From the NCBI RefSeq assembly GCF_004135405.1, contig NZ_CP035491.1:2976001-3040000 (forward strand): DNA of 64,000 nucleotides, in the 5' to 3' direction. Made by a program: the position numbers and the translations under genes. The DNA is from Agromyces protaetiae. GTDB taxonomy: Bacteria > Actinomycetota > Actinomycetes > Actinomycetales > Microbacteriaceae. Positions 1 to 7,479 of the stretch are shown piece by piece. The number at the start of each line of letters is the position of its first letter. The stretch's first letter is position 1. A model generated the notes under the pieces. It was given only the letters and a program-made list of their open reading frames with translations. It was not told where the DNA came from and searched no databases.

Positions 1-363
1 GAGATTCTGCAGTCCCTGGTCAAGGAAGAAGCCGAAGCGCTGCGAGAATCGACGCACGGCTACATGGTGCACTTCGGTCGGGGCGACGCTGGGCGATTCG
101 TCGAACCGGAAGACGCGGCCGCGCGTGATGCTGAGTGGCCCTTCGCCAAGCGAAAGCGCGACCTCGTTCGCACCTGGTGTGGCGCCGAGGCGGTCGACCG
201 GATGGAGGAACTCGCGGCGCTTCGGAAGGAAGTGGTGCGGGTCGACGAGCTGCTGAGCGAAGCAATACGCGCCCTCCAGGACGCCGGACAGAAGGCGAAG
301 GCGGACGACCTCACCCGGCGTTTCGGCGTGCCGCTCTCCGAGGCGAAGAGCCACCGCTGGTAG
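1..363 (+). CDS. Hypothetical protein, 5' end outside window
   Basis: The frame is open from the first base, so the gene starts upstream of the window. An internal ATG at 64 would give 99 residues, but the codons before it read as normal coding sequence. The visible part is charged and helical, with a Glu/Lys/Arg-rich C-terminal half that could form a coiled coil, and it ends in KSHRW. I do not recognise a family. It converges on the gene that ends at 364, with no spacer between the two stop codons. Confidence 0.6.
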   Translation, partial: EILQSLVKEEAEALRESTHGYMVHFGRGDAGRFVEPEDAAARDAEWPFAKRKRDLVRTWCGAEAVDRMEELAALRKEVVRVDELLSEAIRALQDAGQKAKADDLTRRFGVPLSEAKSHRW

Positions 364-1719
364 TCAGGCGGGCCGGCGCGGCGGGGTGCGCACCGACCAG
401 CCGTGCGGCATGAACGCGTCCAACTCGTGAGTCGGTATGTCATCCGGCTCGTCGACGCTGAGCGCCGCGGCGTCGAGGATCGGATCTACCCGCAGCGCCT
501 CTGACCGGAGCAACTCGGCCCAGGCTCGTGCCGACGATGCACCTCCTTGGTCCTGGAGCTCAAGGGAACGCTGCTCGATCGCATCGGCATAGTCGCGGAG
601 GTCTCGCGCCAGGCGCCACTGCTGCAGCTGCGCCGTCGCGCGGTCCTGGTTCAGCTTCTGGACGTACCGCTGGCGGGCGACCGGGACGGCCGCCTCCCAT
701 TCACGTAGTTTCGCCTGATACTCGTCCTCGCGGCGCTGTCGCTGCGTTCGTGCGGCGGCCGCGAGCTCGTCAACGACGTTGAAGACCTCCGGCAGCTTGT
801 CAGCGAGCTTCCAGCGACGGCGGTCAGCCCACCATCTGTTCGGGTAGACGCTGACAAGTTCCAGACGAAGCCGCCCGTTCCATACCTCCCGCCGGGTGGG
901 GCTGACGCGCTGCCAGTCGTACTTGCGAGTTGCGATCTCGGCGTCATCGTACACATCGCGCTTCTCCTTCTCCTCGCTGAGCACGAGACGGTAGCTGTCG
1001 TCCCCAACGGCGACCAGGCACGTCGGGGTCTCGTCGACCGTGAGCGTCCAGCCCCGTCGCTCGCACTCCTCCGCGATGGCCTGCACCACCGCCAACGCGC
1101 GCGGACGCTGCTGCTCGCTGACAAGCACAAGCGACGGGGAAGCCGTCAGCGCACGGACCTCGGTGCGTCCTCGATCCGGCTCCGCTGGGATGGCGATGCG
1201 CGCTTCCTGCGGGACCTCGTCCGAGATCGTGACGAGTTCGACCACGAGCGGGCCGGCCTTCGTGCCGGACAGTTTCAGCCGCTGATGGGGTGGAAGGTCA
1301 CCGGCAGCACGAGCCCGTTCGACTGCACGGCGAACGGCGATGCGCTCTGAAGGAGTGGGCGTCTCAATGCGAAGTACGCCGCCGCCCACGTCGAGACGCT
1401 CGAAGAGGTCCGGGATGGGCTCAGTCTGAGGCTCAGGCGGGCGGACGGGTGGAGGCGGCCGTCGCGCAGCTTTGGGCGGCTGTTCCGGTTCGTCTGAGGG
1501 TGGATAGGCGTCGTGCAGGAGGTAGTACTCACCGCCGGTGGTCAGCTGCGCTCGCCAGCTGGCACCGTGGCCACGGATAGCGGCAAGACCACGGCGCTCC
1601 AGAGCACGCGCGGTGATGCGATGATCGAAGCCCTCATCGTACACGCCCTTGGGCCGTCCATCGCCGATCCACCGGAGCACCGCGAGCTGTTTGCTGTTGA
1701 GGAGCGCATACCGAGCCAC
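364..1719 (-). CDS. Large hypothetical protein of the element
   Basis: This is a 451-residue protein I do not recognise. Residues 1-75 look like a small helical or winged-helix region (LLNSKQLAVLRWIGDG onward). Residues 75-105 form a Pro-rich linker. The middle (about 110-300) has mixed alpha/beta composition. Residues 315-420 are strongly helical, rich in Arg, Gln and Glu, and probably coiled coil. There is no signal peptide, membrane segment or Cys cluster. It is divergent from the gene starting near 1776, and the intergenic region holds a long hairpin that might be an operator for both. Similar multi-part unknown proteins occur on actinobacterial mobile elements, but I cannot name a function. 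Confidence 0.7.
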   Translation of the reverse strand: MARYALLNSKQLAVLRWIGDGRPKGVYDEGFDHRITARALERRGLAAIRGHGASWRAQLTTGGEYYLLHDAYPPSDEPEQPPKAARRPPPPVRPPEPQTEPIPDLFERLDVGGGVLRIETPTPSERIAVRRAVERARAAGDLPPHQRLKLSGTKAGPLVVELVTISDEVPQEARIAIPAEPDRGRTEVRALTASPSLVLVSEQQRPRALAVVQAIAEECERRGWTLTVDETPTCLVAVGDDSYRLVLSEEKEKRDVYDDAEIATRKYDWQRVSPTRREVWNGRLRLELVSVYPNRWWADRRRWKLADKLPEVFNVVDELAAAARTQRQRREDEYQAKLREWEAAVPVARQRYVQKLNQDRATAQLQQWRLARDLRDYADAIEQRSLELQDQGGASSARAWAELLRSEALRVDPILDAAALSVDEPDDIPTHELDAFMPHGWSVRTPPRRPA

Positions 1720-1760
1720 GTTGCCGAAGCGTAGCCGCCAGGCGGCTTCGCTTCCCAGTG

Positions 1761-1802
1761 CAACTCGACGGCCCTATGGTGACCACCATGGGCGTCGAGT
1801 TG
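1761..1802. repeat. 18-bp hairpin overlapping start codons of a Zn-ribbon gene
   Basis: The left arm 1761-1780 and right arm 1785-1802 pair over 18 bp (10 + 3 + 5) with single-base bulges at G1771 and T1775, and a GACC loop at 1781-1784. The outer arms are CAACTCGACG and CGTCGAGTTG. The candidate ATG starts at 1776 and 1788 lie inside it, while a GTG at 1758 lies just outside. It sits in a divergent intergenic region, so it may be a DNA operator, or an RNA hairpin that hides the start codon. Which one is inference. Confidence 0.6.
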
Positions 1803-2141
1803 AACTACTCCTGGTACGTCGCACGCCTGCGGGAGGAAGGAAGCTTCCACACGGCCACCGAGAACCTTCCCGTCGACGTGGCCGAGTTCCGCCGCGAGCT
1901 CCGCCGAGCGATGAAGGTCGCGGGGCTACGGCTGCAAACCTCAAATCGCAGCGGCCTATTCATCGCGTGGGATCCGGACTATGAAGTACCCGCCGAGAAG
2001 CTCCGTGCCGTGATGGAAGCGACGTCACTGAGCGCTGGACCCCTGCCGCCGTCGTGCCCGAACTGCGGCGGACTGTGCCTGGCGGAACGGAAGGCCTGGC
2101 GCTGTCCGAACTGCGGGATGGCGGTCCTCGCGACGCGATGA
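1776..2141 (+). CDS. Small protein with C-terminal zinc ribbon
   Basis: About 121 residues from the ATG at 1776; GTG at 1758 and ATG at 1788 are alternatives, and none has a good ribosome binding site. The N-terminal part is charged and helical. The C-terminus has two CPNCG knuckles about 16 residues apart, a typical zinc ribbon that suggests nucleic acid or protein binding. It overlaps the next gene by ATGA at 2138-2141, so the two are probably translationally coupled. Start codons at 1776 and 1788 lie within the hairpin at 1761-1802, which may control translation. The specific function is unknown. Confidence 0.55.
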   Translation: MVTTMGVELNYSWYVARLREEGSFHTATENLPVDVAEFRRELRRAMKVAGLRLQTSNRSGLFIAWDPDYEVPAEKLRAVMEATSLSAGPLPPSCPNCGGLCLAERKAWRCPNCGMAVLATR

Positions 2142-2362
2142 TGTCGGTGGTCGAGGATACCGTTCCGATCATGAGAGGTGTGCACTGTCCGACGAAGCGT
2201 CCGCCGCTTCAGAGCGAAGCGGAAGCAGTCGTGATCGCGCGCCGCGCGCACAAGCCGACGAAGGTGGTGCGTTGCCCGTACTGCGGCTGGTGGCACGTCG
2301 TCGGTGTCGGGTCGCCGCTCGAGCAGCCAAGCAAACCACGGAAGCCGCAACCTCGCCGCTGA
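2138..2362 (+). CDS. Small zinc-binding protein
   Basis: This 74-residue protein starts at the ATG that overlaps the preceding stop codon (ATGA), so an N-terminal extension back to 2054 is unlikely. It contains HCPTKRP at about residue 15 and CPYCGWWH near residue 50, which together could bind one zinc ion. Very small proteins with this CPTKR...CPYCGWWH pattern are common on actinobacterial phages and integrative elements, usually without known function. It forms a two-gene unit with the zinc-ribbon gene upstream. Confidence 0.55.
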   Translation: MMSVVEDTVPIMRGVHCPTKRPPLQSEAEAVVIARRAHKPTKVVRCPYCGWWHVVGVGSPLEQPSKPRKPQPRR

Positions 2363-2533
2363 CGTGATTCGTGCCGAGGGAGCCTTCAAGCCCAGCTATG
2401 TCGATTCTGATTCAGTGCCGGAGCCAGCCCAGTCAGCACTAGCTATTCGCCCCCGGTCAAGCAGTCGCGAGGACAAACGCGCCGCCGTCTCTTGTCCACA
2501 GCCTTTGTTGTTATTTCTACGGCAGGCGAAGCC

Positions 2534-2562
2534 TTGCCAAGAACGCGCTCGTACTTCATAGT
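2534..2562 (+). promoter_or_regulatory. Probable promoter of the pilin-FISUMP gene
   Basis: TTGCCA (2534-2539), a 17-base spacer and CATAGT (2557-2562) lie just upstream of the ATG at 2574. The spacer shares GAACG and CTCGT elements with the segment at 10380-10408. The predicted transcript start would be only a few bases before the ATG, so the mRNA would be leaderless or nearly so, which fits the lack of a Shine-Dalgarno sequence. Confidence 0.4.
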
Positions 2563-2573
2563 CAGGCGCAGTT

Positions 2574-3716
2574 ATGGCACGAAGGGCATCACGCACCACT
2601 CCGAATCACTTGGCAGAGCCGCAGCGCGGCGCAGGTTTCACGATCGTCGAACTACTCATCGTCATCGTGGTTATCGCCATCCTTGCGACAATCACGGTCG
2701 TCTCTTACAACGGTGTCGTGAATCAGGCGAATGAGACTGCAGTGAAGAGCGATCTCCAAACGTTGACGAGCATCCTTGAGCTGGACAGCATCACTTCGGG
2801 CAGTTATCCAGCCACCGCCAATGCCGCAAACGGAGGCCGAGGGCTCGCCCTGAACGGCGGGCGCACTGTCGCCTACACATCGACGGGCGATACGTATTGC
2901 GTCGCCGTGACGGGCGGGTCGATCACCTTCTCATACGACTCAACTACCCGGCGCACGGTTAGTGGCGCCTGTGACGTTGGTGGCGGAGGTGGCGGAGGTG
3001 ATGGCACTATTGCCGACGGCAGCGTCATTCAAACCATCACGGCAGCAAATTGCCTGACGACCCGTACGCGGGCCGTTGACGCCCGGGACAATCACACCTA
3101 CTGGGTGCAGAAGCTAGCTGATGGCAAGTGTTGGATGCTCACTAATCTTGGCTACGCCGGGGGCGGCACGAATACCTATGCAGACGTAAAGTCCTTGGCG
3201 AACGGCACAGGGGGCTCCACAACCTACACAGCCGCTCGGTACTACGTTGTTCCAGGTACGACAAACTTCACGACGGAGCCGACCGCACCATCTATCTCAA
3301 CCGACGGCACAGGCCAGTACGGCTACTTCTATAATTGGTGTGCCGCCATGGGTGCCCAAACCAGCACGAGTGCTTGTGCAAATGCGACAACTCCGACGCC
3401 AAGTACAACCATCTCGATATGTCCCGCTGGCTGGCGATTACCTAGAGTCAGCAGTGGCGATTTCAGCGCTCTGAATACCGCCATTAATGGTGGCTCAGCG
3501 ACGACAGATGCCGGGCTGCGTACAGGATGGCTCACGCAGCGGACAGGCTGGTGGGACAGTGGGTTTAAGTATCTGGGTAGCGACGGCAACTACTGGTCGT
3601 CGACTCAGAGCTCAGCTACCAATGCCTACCAGCTGAACTTCGGGAGTTCTTACGTCTATCCGGCTGATGATGACTATAAACTCTACGGGTTAGCTGTGCG
3701 GTGCGTTGCCGTATAG
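2574..3716 (+). CDS. Type IV pilin-like protein with FISUMP-type domain
   Basis: A 380-residue protein. Residues 1-21 are a short basic prepilin leader ending in Gly21. Phe22 begins the mature N-terminus, FTIVELLIVIVV, with the conserved Glu at position 5 (Glu26) followed by a hydrophobic helix to about residue 45. After a short globular region there is a Gly-rich linker (about 136-143). Residues 150-380 carry motifs of the FISUMP family (TIGR02145): TYWVQKLADGKCWMLTNL-like block, YGYFYNWCAA, ICPAGWRLP, NYWSSTQ and a terminal VRCV. The domain has many Cys residues, as expected outside the cell. The gene stands alone: no prepilin peptidase, assembly ATPase or platform protein is in the window. 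Base composition is visibly poorer in GC than its neighbours, suggesting separate transfer. Probably a minor pilin or surface adhesin. Confidence 0.85.
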   Translation: MARRASRTTPNHLAEPQRGAGFTIVELLIVIVVIAILATITVVSYNGVVNQANETAVKSDLQTLTSILELDSITSGSYPATANAANGGRGLALNGGRTVAYTSTGDTYCVAVTGGSITFSYDSTTRRTVSGACDVGGGGGGGDGTIADGSVIQTITAANCLTTRTRAVDARDNHTYWVQKLADGKCWMLTNLGYAGGGTNTYADVKSLANGTGGSTTYTAARYYVVPGTTNFTTEPTAPSISTDGTGQYGYFYNWCAAMGAQTSTSACANATTPTPSTTISICPAGWRLPRVSSGDFSALNTAINGGSATTDAGLRTGWLTQRTGWWDSGFKYLGSDGNYWSSTQSSATNAYQLNFGSSYVYPADDDYKLYGLAVRCVAV

Positions 3717-3770
3717 ATTGCCGAACCGGCCACGTACAAGCATTCGCAGGAGCTCTATTCGCGTCTCAAT

Positions 3771-3820
3771 AAGAGAAGAGCCCGCCGAGCGACGGAAGTC
3801 GCCCGGCGGGCTCTTCTCTT
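3771..3820. terminator. Bidirectional terminator between convergent genes
   Basis: A perfect 17-bp stem (3771-3787 with 3804-3820) continues, after one A-C mismatch, into an inner 5-bp stem with a GGAA tetraloop (3789-3802). The arms begin with AAGAGAAGAG and end with CTCTTCTCTT, so each strand has a pyrimidine-rich 3' tail. It separates the convergent pilin gene and the beta-helix gene. Confidence 0.9.
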
Positions 3821-3850
3821 TCGCTCGAGGCGGGCTCGAGTGGGTGTCGG

Positions 3851-4318
3851 TCAGCTGACCGTCATGCCTCCTTTGAGGCTTCCCTGGTTGATGTGTGCGA
3901 AGTGCTGAAGGAGCACCCCGCCGCTGACACGTGCGTCACCGTCGATGCGGGCGTGGTCGGCGAGCGTCACCTGTCCGCGGACGATGGCGTCTCCTCCGAT
4001 GCGGCTGCTCCCGCGAAGGGTGCATCCATCGGCGACCACTGCGTTGTCTTCGACCACGGACTCATCGAAGAGTCGGACAGAGCCGACGACGATCGCGCGC
4101 CCTCGCACCATGGCGCGGAGGCCAACATGGACCGTCGACGCAACGTGCGCGCTGAGCGCGACGAGCCCGCCACCGTTGAGGTGAGATCGATAGGGCACGC
4201 CGTGGATGTCCACCACCGGGCTTTCGTCGAAGCTCACTCGCCACGGGCCGAGTACTGTCGCAAGCTCGTCGCTCGTAACTGCGGTCTGGACTTCACTGAC
4301 AGGTAGTTCTTGCGGCAA
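3851..4318 (-). CDS. Left-handed beta-helix (hexapeptide-repeat-like) protein
   Basis: From the TTG at 4318 the protein has 155 residues. That start has AGGGGGA about five bases upstream. The longer frame to an ATG at 4396 would place the start inside a hairpin. Residues 50-150 have the periodic small/hydrophobic pattern of left-handed parallel beta-helices (AIVVGSVRLFDES, AVVADGCTLRGSSRI, AIVRGQVTLADHARIDGDAR). Such repeat proteins are frequent on prophages and mobile elements and are related in fold to hexapeptide transferases, but no acetyltransferase catalytic signature is evident. No signal peptide. Function unknown. Confidence 0.7.
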   Translation of the reverse strand: MPQELPVSEVQTAVTSDELATVLGPWRVSFDESPVVDIHGVPYRSHLNGGGLVALSAHVASTVHVGLRAMVRGRAIVVGSVRLFDESVVEDNAVVADGCTLRGSSRIGGDAIVRGQVTLADHARIDGDARVSGGVLLQHFAHINQGSLKGGMTVS

Positions 4319-4360
4319 ATCGCTCCCCCTAATTCCTCGGGTATCTCGTTCCCTGCAGTT

Positions 4361-4418
4361 GCAGGAGCGACGCCACCACTTCACGCGCATTCTCACGCGG
4401 TGGTGTCGTCACTCCTGC
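4361..4418. repeat. Long imperfect inverted repeat
   Basis: GCAGGAG (4361-4367) pairs with CTCCTGC (4412-4418). After one mismatch, 4369-4379 pairs with 4400-4410 at 10 of 11 positions, and CGCG (4384-4387) pairs with CGCG (4396-4399). About 21 base pairs form in 58 bases. It lies between two minus-strand genes, just upstream of the beta-helix gene's preferred start. It could be a terminator or attenuator for the gene above, although no U-run follows on the minus strand. Confidence 0.55.
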
Positions 4419-4598
4419 ACCCGAGAAACGGATGTAGAGCTATCCCGAACCGCTCAAGCCGATAGGTCGGCGAGCGTTCCGTTGAAGATTCTCGTATCAG
4501 ATGAGTGCTTCAACTGCCGCACATTGTCGCACATTTGTTCGAACGTGTCAATAGGTCGAAAGCGTGATGCACCGTATCCGCTGCGCTACCCCTGGTGC

Positions 4599-5870
4599 TT
4601 ATGGTTGCTCGTCGCTCCGCATTCGGTCGGACTTGAGAGCGCTCGGCTCGGACCGAATCGCACCGATGCGATCGAGCGCCGCCCGTAGGTCGCCGACACT
4701 CCGCTCTGCAAGGCGATCATCGCCCTGGAGGTCGAGAATCCGGTCGATCTCTTCCAGCTGCACCCCGGCGACGGCCCAGGCGAGCTGTGTCTCTTCGAGC
4801 CGCATCGGAACAACTGCTGGTGGCGTCTGACCGGTCAGCTGTCTCCACTCCTGTCGTGTTTGCATCGCCATCGTCGCTGAGTTGCTGAGTTGCACCGGTG
4901 TCAACGTGACCCAGGGTCGCACGTACCGCTCCGACAGGCGCCGTGCGTGCCGTGCATGGCTTGCGGCGAACTCGCCGCCGTCCATCGGGCTGATGAGGGT
5001 CATGAGGTCGGAAAGCGACGCCTCGAAGACGGCGGGGGTGAGCCGTTCAAGCACGCCTCGGATACGCACCAGTACCACGAGGCGCCGTCCGAACTCAGCC
5101 CACGACGCTGGGGGCGGCATTTCTAGTTCCGAAGCGATGTCTTCCGCCTCGGTGAGGAGCGCCGGGACGATCCGCTGCCCGAGGCGCCGTACCCGTTCGT
5201 AGAAGGCCTGCACTGCCGGAGGCGTGGAGTCTTCGTGGTGGGTTGGTCGCTGCACCGCTGCGCCGTCGTCAGGAGCCACGGGAACGCCGGCCCGGACGAG
5301 CCGATTCGTGCGTGAGTCCCAGAACTCGGCGCCGTCGCCGTCATGGGTGAGGGCAAGCAAGAACGCAATCAGGGCGTCCTGAACCTGCGCCTTGAGCGGG
5401 TTGCGTCGCCCGTTCTCGTAGTCAGCGGCCCCGAGTGGGAACGGCTCGCTCAGACCTTGCCGACGTCCACGGTACTCGTGCGCAGCCCACGCATGCCGAA
5501 AGGATCGCCGGTCGACATCGCGCGCGTACTCGTGCTCGTCGGCCAGGCCCGCCGTCTTCGTATAGGCAGCCCACTGCTCGCGCGTCGGGCGAAGCTCCGA
5601 GATTCCCCACCAGGCGCACGCTGCCCATAGGAGGGCACGGAACTCATCCCACTGGGGCGCGTCGGAGGCGTCGCGGTCGAAGGCGGCGACGGACGCCAGA
5701 ACTCTGCTCTCAAGTCGTTCACCCGGCGACAGTTCAAGCGCCGCAGCGAGGACAGGGAAGTGCTCGCGGGCGAAGATGCGGACATCGTGCCGCTTCGAGC
5801 TGGCTTCCTCACGGAGTCCGCGCTCCCAATCAGACACCACTGATGCGTCCTTTGGCGTCGGGGCTCCCAT
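4599..5870 (-). CDS. Hypothetical protein of the element
   Basis: From the ATG at 5870 the protein has 423 residues. The frame stays open to 6083, but the extra 71 residues are compositionally odd (basic, Trp- and Gly-rich) and look like read-through. The protein is mostly helical, Arg/Glu/Ala-rich and soluble, with no Cys cluster, P-loop or membrane segment that I can see. Trp-rich segments occur near residues 78-95 (ACAWWGISELRPTREQWAAY). The C-terminus is acidic and ends in SDEQP. I do not recognise a family. The gene stands alone on this strand between a gap of about 200 bp and a divergent gene starting at 6110. Confidence 0.6.
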   Translation of the reverse strand: MGAPTPKDASVVSDWERGLREEASSKRHDVRIFAREHFPVLAAALELSPGERLESRVLASVAAFDRDASDAPQWDEFRALLWAACAWWGISELRPTREQWAAYTKTAGLADEHEYARDVDRRSFRHAWAAHEYRGRRQGLSEPFPLGAADYENGRRNPLKAQVQDALIAFLLALTHDGDGAEFWDSRTNRLVRAGVPVAPDDGAAVQRPTHHEDSTPPAVQAFYERVRRLGQRIVPALLTEAEDIASELEMPPPASWAEFGRRLVVLVRIRGVLERLTPAVFEASLSDLMTLISPMDGGEFAASHARHARRLSERYVRPWVTLTPVQLSNSATMAMQTRQEWRQLTGQTPPAVVPMRLEETQLAWAVAGVQLEEIDRILDLQGDDRLAERSVGDLRAALDRIGAIRSEPSALKSDRMRSDEQP

Positions 5871-6109
5871 CTGTTCAGCGTATCCAGAGCGTCGCAGCTG
5901 CGACGAAGCCTCGGCACCGTTCGCGCGACGCTTTCGCCGTCCCACCGGCGACTTCCACGTTTCCCTCCCGGCTCCTCCCCACGTTCCGCACCACGTCTCC
6001 AGGTTCGCGCCCACATCCGCGGGCAACGTCCCTCGATGGCTCATACCGTCGTCGTCATTACCGGCTCGTCCGGTCTTCACCACCCATCCACCAACACCGA
6101 GGAGTCCTC

Positions 6110-6598
6110 GTGACCACCACCATCCCGAGCGCGCAGCTCGAGGCGATCACCCGCCTTGAGCTTGCCGCCGACGCGCTGTGGAAGGCGCTCCGCGCCGTGC
6201 AGCACCCGGACCTGAGCTTCACCGGGGGCGCCGTTATCGCGCCATCGGGCCGCAAGCACCTGGCCGAGATCCACAGCACGCTGCACGCCATCGAGCAGTC
6301 CATCCACCCCAGCGATCAGCCGATCGACGAGCCGCCGACTGATGAGGTCGAGCCGCCGCCGAGCCTGGACGAGTTCATCCTGAGCGACTCGGAACACCGC
6401 ATCGTGCAGTCCGTGGCGCTCAACCTCGCAACTGACCTCGCGTCGGTGTTCCGCGGTGCCCGTGCGCATCTGACGCTCCACCCGAGCTTCGCCACGGACC
6501 CGGAGATCACCAACCTCGTCCTTGGCGCCGCCCTCGCTGAGTCCAGCCGCTTGGGCCGCCGCATCGCCACGCTCCTCGACGCCAAGTCCGCCGCATAG
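6110..6598 (+). CDS. Hypothetical protein of the element
   Basis: A 162-residue protein starting at the GTG at 6110, preceded by GAGGAG about seven bases upstream. The open frame extends back to 5435 opposite another gene, but that part looks like a shadow. It has an N-terminal helical domain (ITRLELAADALWKALRAVQ), a Pro/Glu-rich acidic linker around residues 68-85, and a C-terminal helical domain. No membrane segment or recognisable motif. A hairpin terminator follows at 6615-6644, so it is probably a single transcription unit. Confidence 0.6.
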   Translation: MTTTIPSAQLEAITRLELAADALWKALRAVQHPDLSFTGGAVIAPSGRKHLAEIHSTLHAIEQSIHPSDQPIDEPPTDEVEPPPSLDEFILSDSEHRIVQSVALNLATDLASVFRGARAHLTLHPSFATDPEITNLVLGAALAESSRLGRRIATLLDAKSAA

Positions 6599-6614
6599 CG
6601 AAGCCCCATAAGGC

Positions 6615-6644
6615 GGGGTGGCTCAGCGCCAACTGAGCCACCCC
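6615..6644 (+). terminator. Rho-independent-like terminator
   Basis: A perfect 12-bp stem (6615-6626 with 6633-6644) with a six-base loop CGCCAA follows the stop codon at 6598. There is no long U-run after it, which is common for high-GC actinobacterial terminators. Confidence 0.65.
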
Positions 6645-6699
6645 CGTCATCCAGTTGCTCCACCCCATCCCAGTGAAAGAACAAGGAAAGGAAACGTCG

Positions 6700-7479
6700 A
6701 TGACGTTCTCAGTATCGCGCCGCGCACTCAAGCTCGGCATCACCGCCACAGCTTTGGTGGCTACCTCCGCCGCCTTGGCGGGCTGTTCGACCCACGCCTC
6801 CGGCGACCTCGGTCGCCTGCAGGCGGTGCTCGCCACTTGTCCGACGGACCAGCAGCTCAACGTCTATGACGCCGTCGATGGCACGGGAACGACCCGGGAC
6901 GACCAGATCGCCCGCGAGTACCTCAAGTACCTCGAAGCGGACGTCGAGAAGGCCGCCGTCTGCGGTGGACATGTGTCGATCGTGGCGTTCGGCACCAACT
7001 CCGTGACCGCCCCGATCTACGAGGCGGACCTGTCCGTGCCGGGCTCGACCGACATCGCCCGGCTCCGCCGCGTCCCCGACGTCGTCGCGGAGACGATGAA
7101 GGAAGTCGCCGGCAACTACCAGTCCGCGATCGAGTTGCTGCCCCAGGGCGGGACCGACGTCACGGGACTGCTGCGCCTGCTCGGGGAGGCCCGCGACCTG
7201 CGTCCGGACCTCCAGCTGCAAGCGACCATCCTCACGGACGGCCTCACTAACCAGGGCGTGGTCATCAACCACGAACTGAGTGACGCGGAGGCCACCAGCC
7301 TGGCGGACTCGGTCAGCGTGCCGGATCTCTCGGGCGCGACGGTGTCAGTGGTCGGGATCGGTCGCGTGGCCGGCGACCCGCTGTCGAGCGGCTTCATCGA
7401 GGGGCTCAAGGCCTTCTACACCCGCCTCTGCGGCAACGCGAACGCCGACAAGTGCCTCGTCGTGACGGACGGGCGGTGA
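6700..7479 (+). CDS. Lipoprotein with vWA-like domain
   Basis: From the ATG at 6700 (AAGGAAAGGAAAC upstream) the protein has 259 residues. It has an Arg-containing signal peptide and a lipobox LAGC with Cys29, so it should be lipid-anchored outside the membrane. The mature part resembles a vWA-type fold. The strand LNVYDAVDGTGTT places D60-x-T62-x-T64 where the metal-ion site motif DxSxS normally sits, and a later block, LQLQATILTDGLTN, supplies a possible second Asp. It overlaps the next gene by GTGA at 7476-7479 and heads a three-gene set ending with a second vWA protein. This suggests a membrane-linked complex on both faces. The vWA assignment is inference from motif and context. Confidence 0.7.
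   Translation: MTFSVSRRALKLGITATALVATSAALAGCSTHASGDLGRLQAVLATCPTDQQLNVYDAVDGTGTTRDDQIAREYLKYLEADVEKAAVCGGHVSIVAFGTNSVTAPIYEADLSVPGSTDIARLRRVPDVVAETMKEVAGNYQSAIELLPQGGTDVTGLLRLLGEARDLRPDLQLQATILTDGLTNQGVVINHELSDAEATSLADSVSVPDLSGATVSVVGIGRVAGDPLSSGFIEGLKAFYTRLCGNANADKCLVVTDGR

Noticed and set aside
2574-3716. Diversity-generating retroelement target
   Set aside because: FISUMP-like folds can be such targets, but I found no reverse transcriptase or template repeat in the window.
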